64,000 bases of DNA. Origin: Eurosta solidaginis. Its lineage: Eukaryota; Arthropoda; Insecta; Diptera; Tephritidae. The DNA is taken from contig NC_090319.1 in assembly GCF_040869045.1 (NCBI RefSeq), forward strand, positions 267,608,897 to 267,672,896, written 5' to 3'. Of the stretch, positions 45,625 to 55,160 are shown piece by piece. Under the pieces are notes generated by a model. It worked only from the letters and a program-made list of their open reading frames with translations, was not told where the DNA came from and searched no databases. Each line of letters begins with the position of its first letter. Positions within the stretch are counted from its first letter, which is position 1. Both the position numbers and the translations under genes were made by a program.

Positions 45625-47989
45625 AACTTCCCAATGACGTTAATGGATAATGTTATCGATAGATTGCAGGGGGCAAAGATATTTTCAACTTTAGATCTGA
45701 AGGACGGCTTCTTTCATGTGCCGATGCATAGGGATTCAATATAGTGCACGGCTTTTGTTACACATGCTGGTCAGTATGAATTTTTGTACGCGCCTTTCGG
45801 CATAAAGAACTCTCCTGCTGCATTTTGTAGGTTCATTGCAGTGATTTTCAGGGATCTTATCAGAGACGGTACAGTCGCAATTTATAAGGATGACTTAGTT
45901 ATTCCTTCGAATAGTGAAGAAGAAGGGATAGAAAAATTGAAAAGAGCTTTGAACGTTGGTGAGGAACATGGTATACAGTTTAAATGGAAAAAATGTAAGT
46001 TTTTGTAAAGGAGTGTCGATTTTTTAGGACATGTCATAAAAAATGGCACAATTCAACCATCGGAAGAGAAGACAAAAGCAATAAAAAATTATCCAATGCC
46101 AAGGGACAGAAAAGCGATAGAGCGGTTCTTAGGGTAAACGTCTTATTTTAGGCGATTCGTTCAAAATTATGCGTCATTGGCAAAACCGTTGTCTGATTTG
46201 CTAAGAAAAGATGCAGTTTTTAAAATCGGTGATGAGCAACTAGCAGCCTTTCAGCAACTTAAGGAGGCATTAATAAAAAAGCCTGCACTTAGACTATTCA
46301 ATCCGAATGCAGAAACAGAGGTACATACGGACGCGTCAAAATTTAGCTACGGATCAGTGATGCTGCAAAAGTGGTCTGAGGACCAAGACTTTCACCCAGT
46401 CCAGTACTTAAGTCGAAAGACAAGTCCTGCAGAACAAAAGTATAGTTCGTATGAGCTCGAGGTTTTAGCCATAGTTGAGGCACTAAAAAAGTGGAGAGTG
46501 TATTTGCTAGGTTGTAAATTCAAAATCGTGACTGATTGTAACGCATTCGCAATGACTATGCATAAAGACGATATTCCTTCTAGAGTAGAAAGATGGGCGA
46601 TGTTCCTACAAGAGTTTGATCATCAAATCGAGCATCGATCAGGGTCTCAAATGAGGCACGTAGATGCGCTCAGTCGGGTTCATTGTTTGCTTGTTGAAGA
46701 TACATTGCGTCATAGGTTGATAAAAGCGCAAGAAGAGGACAGTTGGACGAAGGCGGTTTTAAAGATTCTAGAAAAGGATACGTATGATGACTTTTACACA
46801 TTTCGCGGTGTCCTTTACAAGCATCCAACAAGAGAAATTATCGTTGTACCGGAGCAAATGGAGGAAGAAATTAGGCAGGGCCACTTTTCAGCACGTAAGA
46901 CACAGGATATTATTGAAAAGTCATACTTCATACCGAAAGTGTCCTCAAAAGTAGCGAGAGTTGTATCCGGTTGTATTGAGTGCATCGTGGTTAATGCAAA
47001 GGCAGGTAAAAAGGAAGGTCTTTTGTCACCAATCGACAAAGACACTGAACCGTTGTCTACCTTACATGTCGATCACGTAGGTCCCATGACAACCACGAAT
47101 AAGCAATATAATTATATTTTTGTTGTAGTAGACGGGTTCACAAAGTTCGTTCGGTTATATCCAACGAAAGATAGCGGAGCTTCTGCGGTGGTAGAAAAAA
47201 TGAAAAAGCGGGCTAGTATTTTTGGAAATCCCAAAAGAATAGTTTCGGATAAGGGTTCTGCTTTCACATCTAATTTGTTCAAGGATTATTGCGAAGAAGA
47301 GGGTATACAACATTATACTATAACTACAGGTGTGCCCCGAGGAAATGGGCAAGTCGAGAGGATGCACCGTGTAATTGTGCCTATGTTGGCAAAACTAAGT
47401 CAGGAACATCTGGAACAGTGGTACAGGCATGTAGATCACGTCCAGCAATTTATAAATAGTATTCCGGCAAGAAGTACCAAGTACTCGCCTTTTAAAATTT
47501 TAACGGGATGTGATATGCGTTTAAAGGACCTACCTGCCCTTAAAGAGTTTATGCAAGACGCAAGTATGAAAGATATAAATTCTGAACGTAACGAAATTCG
47601 AAATAAAGCTAAAGAAAACATACTGAAAATTCAGCAAGAAACCCGCAAATGCTTTAATACGAAACGTAAGTCAGCGATTAATTATAAAATAGATGACTTA
47701 GTTGCTATTAAACGCACTCAATTTGGCAGTGGCCTCAAACTTAAGGCAAAGAATTTAGGTCCATACAAAATAACAAAAAAACTTCCTCACGACCGTTATG
47801 AAGTAGAAAAATAGGTCAGAATGAGGGTCCAAAGTGTACGTCGACAGTAGCAGAGTTTAAGAAGCCATGGGGACCATCATTCGGGACGAATGAAACGTCA
47901 GGACGGCCGAATGTAGGAACGGATAACACTGAGCATAGAAACACTGTGCATTTAGATAGAAAAGCAACACGCTCAGGAAAAAACTATTA
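45625..47989 (+). pseudogene. Gypsy-type pol: RT, RNase H, integrase (5'-truncated)
   Basis: It begins within RT (VIDRLQGAKIFSTLDLKDGF) and continues with TAFVTHAGQYEFLYAPFGIK, YKDD as the RT active site, FLGHVI and the RNase H start HTDASKFSYGSV. RNase H then gives YSSYELEVLAIV and VTDCNAF. Integrase follows with a CIEC half of the zinc finger and the DDE residues in LHVDHVGP, VSDKGSAFTS and PRGNGQVERMH. The integrase zinc-finger region looks incomplete on the His side (GHFSARKT only). Protease, gag and the 5' part of RT are absent. Stops interrupt the one frame at 45742, 46006 and 46135. The last part, with GPKCTSTVAEFKKPWGPSFG, lies one frame away after 47812 and ends at 47989. Replication functions are therefore not encoded intact. 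LTRs are not identifiable. Confidence 0.85.
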
Positions 47990-48240
47990 AATTAACGTAG
48001 TAGTTTCTAAAAACAGTCGTCGTCTTCTCGTGAACTTGAAAACGTAAATTTAAAATACGAGAATTTAAAATATGAAATATTAGAAATATGATATGCTTTT
48101 TTACAACATTCAAATAAATAATAATTAGTTTTAAAATAAATATATAAATGTAAAAATGTAATACAAACAATGAATTGAAATAAACTATGTTACAAAATTG
48201 ACAAAATTGTGAAGAATAAAACATTATTTGTGTAAACCCA
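47990..48240. other. AT-rich sequence after the gypsy pol
   Basis: Probably 3' UTR or decayed LTR of the gypsy element. No paired LTR is available within the window to prove it. Confidence 0.35.
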
Positions 48241-49112
48241 CATATATTGGTATTGAAAATGAGCGAAATTGGATGTTAACCACGCCCACTTTTTACATAT
48301 TGTAACGAATTTTGCGAAATTCCGCTTATTTGAAACCTTCTGCAACGTTCGAATCGCTAAATTGTCGAATAAATAACATCAATATTCAGTAATGCAAAAT
48401 GGTGTTTATCATACTACTTTGAGAGTACTTCACTTGCGTGTTTAAATCAAACTGATTACCGATTACTCAGCTAGCGCTGCTTTTATACTCCCCGTTGCTT
48501 TATTCGCATATTTCTTCTAAAGTCTAAACCTTTCGCTTTCTGAAACTGCTGTATCTCCTGCTTGGTAATTGAGCTACATATATGCGTGTGTATGTGTGAG
48601 CAACTAACTTCGGCTGATGACAACATGTGTGTGCGTGAGTTATTCTTTGTCAAATCAATTTTACAAATATTTTTAATCATAAACCAAAATTGTTAAACCT
48701 ATCGTAACAAAATACAGCAGAGAGGTTGCCTTTACTATAAGGAATACTTTGAAGAAAAATTAGCCAAATCGGTTAAGAACCACACCCACTTTTATATAAA
48801 ATATTTTTAAAAAGGTCGTGGACGAATGAAATAAGCTATATCTTTGCAAAAAAGAGCTTTATATCAATGGTATTTCATTTCCCAAGTGGATTTATAACAA
48901 TAAATAGGAAAAACTTCAAATTTAAAAAAATTGGCGTGGCACCGCCCCTTTTATGACTAAACAATTTTCTATGTTTCGGGAGCCATAGCTCGAAGAAAAA
49001 TAAGTTCAGAATAGAACCATATGTAAGCACACAAAACAAACAACAACAGCATTTCAAGCGTATAGCTGGGTTGTAATGTTCGATTTCACCAGAACTTAGA
49101 CTTCCTTACTTG
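48241..49112 (+). mobile_element. Diverged T-element relative, split by an LTR
   Basis: The segment carries ACCACGCCCACTTTT (48280-48294), CCACACCCACTTTT and GGCGTGGCACCGCCCCTTTT, and it ends TCGATTTCACCAGAACTTAG then ACTTCCTTACTTGTTT. This is the T-element end with a degenerate hairpin. The LTR at 48301-48709 interrupts it. Confidence 0.6.
48297..48713 (+). mobile_element. Solo LTR, shortened member of the ATAT family
   Basis: LTR 48301-48709 begins TGTAACGAATTTTGCG and ends CTATCGTAACA. It is preceded by ATAT and followed by AAAT (one mismatch). It matches 34719-35222 in the first ~250 bp and then is deleted or diverged. Confidence 0.65.
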
Positions 49113-49923
49113 TTTATTTATTACCATGATGATATCTATCTATCTATCGACAGCGAGCTTTTATCAGCATTATTAAAACTTTATTTTATTACTTCGTGAT
49201 AACCCACTAACTGAGCACATCACATGGAAGTAAATTCGCCAATTTTTATGTTAATCTTGATCATATGCGTAACATATTTATGTTGTGGGGAAGATTTACT
49301 ACGTCATTTAACTGTTAATGCCCGCATCAGGATGCTAACTACGCTGGCACAATATCTTTGCAAACACAAGTGTAACATAGTTACTACACTTACACATTTG
49401 GGTATCATACATGAAAGCTTTTACTTAATAAACACTTATTTATATATCTACGTGAGAAACATGTTAATGAGGTTTCCAAGAAATCTGATTTGCCCATCGG
49501 CTCATAACACTTTATTGATACTAAATCATATCAAATGTTAGTTTTCAAGCTCAAATGTATATTCACACACACATACATAAGTACATATACAGATAAGCAC
49601 ATAAAAATGTATCATGCCAGAAAATATAAAAAAGTGTAAGCTTTTAAGGCGCCGTAATAATTTATACATATATATTATACACCTTACAAAAATTACATGC
49701 ATTCTTAGGTTAAACTCCTGCCCACTGCTAAGCATGCGCAGGGTGGTTCATGAAGTCAGTAATTTTTTAAGAATGCCGTTATTCGGAATCTATAAATCTT
49801 AAAAAATAAAGTCGCTAAATACTGTTGGAACTCAAAAATTCACACAGAATGCTCCGATTTTAAAACGCTATTTTGCATTTGAAAGCTTACGTGAGATAGG
49901 CATTTTCAATACAGTTAAAATGT
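49113..49923. other. Unassigned; contains a 105-codon frame at 49224-49541
   Basis: The plus-strand frame begins at ATGG in the context CACATGG and has a hydrophobic N-terminus (IFMLILIICVTYLCCG) that would score as a signal peptide or membrane segment. No homologue is recognised, codon use is AT-rich like the surroundings, and no intron or poly(A) signal is tied to it. I treat it as a low-probability gene. Confidence 0.3.
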
Positions 49924-50491
49924 ATAGTGTAAAGAATATTAGTGACACTATGTGATACTCACATCACTGGTCTGATGCTAAGTAAATGAAGCCACAACAA
50001 CAATAAAGCAGGCAGTGACTTGTGTCTACATAAACGAATCAATCATTATGTCTAAAAATATGTATGTACACCCAGCGGAGAAAGACGCACAAACACATAC
50101 ATATATCTTATCTGAGATGCTCCCAAAAATAGTCAATTATTTGTGAAAGTATCACTCACATATACACGCGCATATGAGAAGCTATAACGTGCATCTGTAG
50201 TTATGTTATAGCAGGTAATTTTATAGCTTGTAGGAAATTCTAGAAATAGAAATGCCTAGAAATATGTTGACGAGGAAACCAAAAAATATAAAAGCATCAG
50301 CAGCTGAGGCACGATGAATCAGTTTGATTTAAGCACGCTATCTGTTGAGCAGTAGAAGTGTTATTGTGAAGTACTTTAATAAAGGCCATTTTGCATTATT
50401 GAATAGTGCAGTTATTTATTCAAAAATTAGTGATTCGAACGTTAGTAGAAGGTTGAAAATAAGCGGAATTTCCTAAAATTCGTTACAATAT
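49924..50491 (-). mobile_element. Solo LTR of the ATAT family, longest copy
   Basis: LTR 49928-50487 on the minus strand, from TGTAACGAATTTTAGG (right) to ATATTCTTTACA (left). ATAT follows at 50488-50491 and ATAG stands at 49924-49927 (one mismatch). About 560 bp, longer than the 504-bp copy at 34719. Confidence 0.75.
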
Positions 50492-51046
50492 TATAGGGGC
50501 GTGGGGAATTGCCAAAATATAGTAAAAAGTCAGAACATTATTTTTACGCAGCTATAAATCAAAAACGGATGGATCGATTAAAATGTTTCTTCTTTACGCA
50601 AAAATTTTGAAATATTTACTTTCTTCTGCAAAAAAAGAACTTGATTCCTTTCTAATATGAGTTTAAACGTTTTTCCAAAAAAAAAAAAAACAAAACAGCT
50701 CGTGTGTTTGTGCGATGTGAGCTGTACGAGCAAACTTGTTTTGAGTGGGACTTTCCCCACATCGCATTGTGCGTCACAAATATTCTTACATGTTGAATTA
50801 GATCGAGTGGTGAAAAAAGGCAGCATTCGCTAACGCTATTTAACTTCGGCAGTACATTTAAAGGTTTTATAGATGTGTACACCTCTCGAAAAATACTATT
50901 TCGTACAAATTTTAAAGATTTAAAAAAAATCGAAAACAAAAGTTTTGTTTTTTGGTATGTTTGTATGTATATGCTAATGTTTGTACACCAAGGAGATTTA
51001 ATATTCTTCTTCGATATTTTAATTTGCCTGAAATTTGGATCTTTTC
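50492..51046. other. No recognisable gene
   Basis: AT-rich with an A-run at 50679-50691. Overlapping minus-strand frames (50578-50939) lack motifs. Confidence 0.45.
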
Positions 51047-51232
51047 GAATGGGACTGGGACTTGGACTGGGAATAATTGATGAAGAAGAATAAAAAAAAC
51101 TAAAGGAAGTGGGAAAAGAGGGAATGAAAAAGAGACAGAAATGAGGAAGAGTGTGACGAAGTTAGGAAGATAGAGATAAATGGAGCGGAAAAGAAGTGAG
51201 GAAAAAGACGAAGGCGGAGACAGAGACGCAGA
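51047..51232. repeat. GGGACTGGGACT repeat followed by a purine-rich tract
   Basis: Same arrangement as 39118-39400: short GGGACT units (51050-51072), an AATAA-type spacer, then a G/A-rich tract. Confidence 0.6.
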
Positions 51233-51425
51233 CTCCATAAACAGGCGCCGGACCTTTATGCCAGGATTTGCCCGATGAATCTAGTACTCAAAGAACAGTA
51301 CCCAAAACTTGCGGAAGAGGAACGCATGCTCCCCAGGGAAACGCGAGTAACTCTAGCTAAACTTCGATCTGGATACTGTAACAGGTTAAACTCTTACCTA
51401 TCCAGAATCAACCCCGACATACAAA
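51233..51425 (+). pseudogene. Jockey-like non-LTR C-terminal fragment
   Basis: The plus strand gives HKQAPDLYARICPMNLVLKE, then YPKLAEEERMLPRETRVTLA and LRSGYCNRLNSYLSRINPDI before QNVCP. This is the conserved C-terminal module of jockey-type polyproteins: LPRxTRVTLAxLRSGYCNRLNSY followed by the first Cys of a zinc-finger-like tail. After NVCP the similarity stops, so the CxxC-H tail is missing. No catalytic domain remains. Confidence 0.7.
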
Positions 51426-51900
51426 ATGTATGCCCACAGCTCTTGAAATCTATGCAGATAGGCCCAAGAGTTGCTAAGGAATGCATTCCAAGGAATGCAA
51501 CCTGAGAAGATTGCAATAATTTTTTATTAGTCCGGAATAATGAATAAAAACCGTTTGTTCCCTTTTTTATTTCATTGATGGCATCCACGGCAATTCTTGG
51601 AGGAATGAATTCCGCAATACTTTGCATTCCTTTTCTATGTTATTCACCCGCGGAATGCTTTTGAATTTTGTTATTCCATAAAAGTAATGCTTTTAAATTT
51701 GGGGTAGCATCAGAAATGCAAAAGAAAAATAATTAGTCCGGACTAACAAACAATAATAACGACTAAAAAATGTGTTCATTAATAAAAGAAATAATAAACG
51801 TTGCAACCCAAAAGGAATGGGAACCCAGGAATGGAAATGCATGAATTGCATTGAGGGGTGATTGCATTCATTAACAACTCTGATAGATCAAAATTAGAGT
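51426..51900. repeat. GGAATGCA-rich block
   Basis: GGAATGCATTCC, GGAATGCAA, TTTGCATTCC and similar words recur throughout, with two AGTCCGGA words (51529 and 51735 areas). It may be a small transposon but I cannot set its ends. Confidence 0.35.
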
Positions 51901-52185
51901 AGAGCAATGTCTGCCAGGTTTGCTAGTTATTTTACAATTAGGAACACTGATTTAATGTCTTGGGTTTGAATTAAAATTACCGTGATAGCCAGAGCCACGA
52001 TCCTTCGGAATAGATTGACTGCTGCATTGGTCGTGTGCATTCAGTTTCTGAACATAAAAAACATACAAAGATGGCACACCATAGTTTCGCATAATCACCG
52101 AGAAAAGAACGGATTTCGCGAAAAAAGTGATTTTCAATTACCGCTTTGAAGTTCAAAGGTCTCTAAAGAAGAAAACCTAAAATAT

Positions 52186-52951
52186 AACAAGTAAGGAAGG
52201 CTAAGTTCGGGTGTAACCGAACATTACACACTTAGCTGAAAGCTTTGGAGACAAAATAAGGGAAAATCACAATGTAGGAAAATTAACCTATGGTAACCCT
52301 GGAATGTGTTTTTGTATGACATGGGTATCAAATGGAAGGTATTAAAGAGTATTTTAAAAGGGAGTGGGCCTTAGTTCCATAGGTGGACGCCGTTTCGAGA
52401 TATCGCCATAAAGGTGGACCAGGGGTGACTCCAGAATGTGTTTGTAGGATATGGGTATCAAATGAAAGGTATTAAGGGGGTTTTAAAAGGGAGTGGCCCT
52501 CAGTTGTATATGTGAAGGCGTTTTCAAGATATCGACCAAATTGTGGACCAGGGTGACCCAGAACATCATCTGTAGGGTACCGATAATTTATTTATATATG
52601 TAATACCACGAACAGTATTCCTGCCAAAATTCCAAGGGCTTTTGATCTCGCCCAGCAGAACTTTTTCATTTTCTTCTACCTAATATGGCAGGTGTGACAC
52701 CCATTTTACAAAGTTTTTTCAGGAACCTACATACCAAATTTCATCAAGATACCTCAATATTTACTTAAGTTATCGTGTTAACGGACAGACGGGCGGACGG
52801 ACGGACATGGCTCAATCAAATTTTTTTTCGATACTGATGATTTTGATATATGGAAGTCTATATCTATCTCGATTCCTTTATACATGTACAACCAACCGTT
52901 ATCCAATCAAAGTTAATATACTCTGTGTGCAAAGCACGCTGAGTATAAAAA
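52186..52951 (-). mobile_element. T-element copy 7 (internally deleted)
   Basis: Both ends are present: AACAAGTAAGGAAGGCTAAG with the hairpin on the left, and GAGTATAAAAA on the right. The middle jumps at about 52720 from ACAAAGTTTTTTC to the AGGAACCTACATACC segment that precedes the (GGAC)n tract, so some 1.4 kb of the full element is missing. Confidence 0.8.
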
Positions 52952-53470
52952 TAAATAAACGACAAAGCTTAGCACGTCGGAGTGTAAAATGGAAAAATCC
53001 ATAACATTTGATACCTAAGCCTTTGGCATTGATTCACTCACTCACTCACTACTCCCTAAGGATCGCCCACTTTTTGGTTGTGTCGAACATTATTGTCAAT
53101 TGATACGGCAGAAAATTGCATGACTAGCCCAATAAACCCTAAGGGCTAAATCAAAATTAAGACATTCACTTTTACTGGCGTCGCGCTACCTACATATATT
53201 CATATACAGTATGCAAATGCATAGCTTCGTTGCGGATTCATAAAATTATATAGTTCTTTCATAACACGTCTAAGATGGCTGTTACAGCAGTTTTAGATAA
53301 ATGATTAGAGAAGGATTAGATGCTATCGAAATACTGGAAGCGAAATTTAGTTCATACCTACGCAAATGTGTTAACAATTTGTGTGCTTTAAGTAAGACAC
53401 ATATATATTAGGTCGTTCGATTTACATAATTTTTTTTAACAAATTTTGATTTTTGGCGACCTTTAAATTT
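52952..53470. other. No recognisable gene
   Basis: Includes (CACT)n at 53035-53050. Nothing else stands out. Confidence 0.45.
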
Positions 53471-53681
53471 AACAATTATTTCTTCAAACTGGTTCTAGGT
53501 CAATAAATTAAACAAGTTGTTGCTGTTTTTGTTCCAATATATTTCGATCTCCAACGGAGATCGTCATCGGGGAATGAGTTCAGATGTTAGGTGGGCAGCG
53601 TCTGTCGAAATATATTGGAACAAAAACAACAACAACTTGTTTAATTTATTGACCTAGAGCCAGTTTGAAGAAATAATTGTT
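53471..53681. repeat. Inverted repeat with 77-bp arms and 57-bp loop
   Basis: Arm 53471-53547 is the near-perfect reverse complement of 53605-53681 (only a few mismatches). The loop contains its own short palindrome GATCTCCAACGGAGATC. It could be a foldback MITE or a small hairpin element. No target duplication is clear. Confidence 0.8.
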
Positions 53682-53964
53682 ATAATTTTTTTTGCTAAAC
53701 TTAAGTTTGACTGACAAAAGATTATGCATTTTGGTCTAAATATAGGCTGTTTGATATTTCATGCCCTAGCTAAATTTTGGCAAGACAAAACAAGATTAGG
53801 AAAGGTTCCTTGGAGATGTGTTAAAGACGAAGTATAGAAGAGTTTTAGACTTGATTTTGAAATTAAAAAAAAAATTGTGCAAGAAGATCTGAATTCTATT
53901 AATAATTCGGTTTTTCAAAATAATCTGCGAATAAATATTTGTAAATGCTGCGACATACTAGTCA

Positions 53965-54741
53965 GTGAATGTGTTTTCTTTCATGTATTCGATTTCACAT
54001 CTTTCTATTGCATCAATTAATCTGTTTCGCGGTATTGGCGTAATTTTTAACTCATCTTTTACTTTTGGTAATCATGTAAACTTCTTCATACCAAAGGCTT
54101 ATACCAACATAGCTTGCATACGACGATATGCTAAGGATTTCAAGGACCCATATACCAGGAAAATCCTATACAATGCTTTAGTGCGTTCAAAGCTAGAGTA
54201 TGTTTCAGTCATCTGGAATCCGATATACTCTTCACACTCTTTAAAAATTGAAAGAATTCTGAGCAAGATTATACGATTTGCTCTTCAACCTCTACATTTT
54301 CTTAATCCCTGCCACCCTACAATGCTAGATGATACTTATCAATTTATCAATTTCTTGCCACTTGAAGTTAGATGTTTTGTTCAAAGCGTAATGTTTATTT
54401 TTGACATAACATGACTGTGCAGAATTACTTGAGAAATTGACTTTCAAAGTTCTTAACACAGCTCTCCGCTTTCACAGTACGTTCCGCGTTGAAGTGCTGC
54501 GTTCGAGTTGCTTCAGGTTCGCACCTCTGCTAAGAGGTCTTGTAGAATTTAATCTGCTATACAGAAGCCTTGATCTGGATTTTGCCATGCCAAGATCTCT
54601 GTTTAAGGCACGCATTGAGCTTTATTACTTATTTCAGTTAATCTCAATTTAAAATTGTTAAACTAGTACTAAGTAAACTTGTAATCTAGTCAGTAAGGGT
54701 GTTACAATTTGACTTAATAAAGATATATGAAATATGAAATA
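53965..54741 (+). pseudogene. Non-LTR C-terminal region and 3' end
   Basis: Frame 1 (53965-54414) reads IGVIFNSSFTFGNHVNFFIP, FKDPYTRKILYNALVRSKLE and YVSVIWNPIYSSHSLKIERI, the segment immediately after the reverse transcriptase core in jockey/CR1-type elements. It shifts frame near 54414. The second frame (54437-54652) continues with LYRSLDLDFAMPRSLFKARI, the usual end of these proteins. A short 3' UTR follows to about 54741, ending in TATGAAATATGAAATA-type tail units. The RT catalytic motifs lie upstream and are absent. 5'-truncated and frameshifted, hence dead. Confidence 0.75.
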
Positions 54742-54744
54742 ACG

Positions 54745-55160
54745 GGTATCAATGAGTTATAGTTTTTTTCGACGAATTTTCGTTTTTTTTTTTGAAAAAT
54801 AATCGATTTATAATCCAAAAGTTATCGGTTATTTAACAAAAAGCTGTCAATTTATTATTTATTACTCAACGAAGAGTTATCGATATGTTATAAAAAAGTT
54901 ATAGGTTTTTTATCTAAAACTTGTCGATTTGCTATTGAAATTTTGTCCATTTATTATCAAATTTCTTTTCGAAGTGCTTTCAATTTGTTATCGATGTGTA
55001 ATCGAATTTTCAACGATGACACATAGGACACCGATACAACTTCAATACAAAATGCTTGACTTTTGCCGGTCGATAACAAGCCAATAAGAAACCAATAGAA
55101 TGCCGCGGACTCGGCAATAACAAGCCGGCAGCAAACCGACAACTATTCGCTTTCGACTTT
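54745..55160. repeat. Degenerate TTATCGATTTGTTAT minisatellite
   Basis: Reverse-oriented relative of 40380-41130: TTATCGATATGTTAT, TTATCGATGTGTAATCGAA and CGATAACAAGCCAATAAGAA. It is followed by GGCAGCGTCTGTCCACCACG, a GC-richer block that may belong to the same element. Confidence 0.65.
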
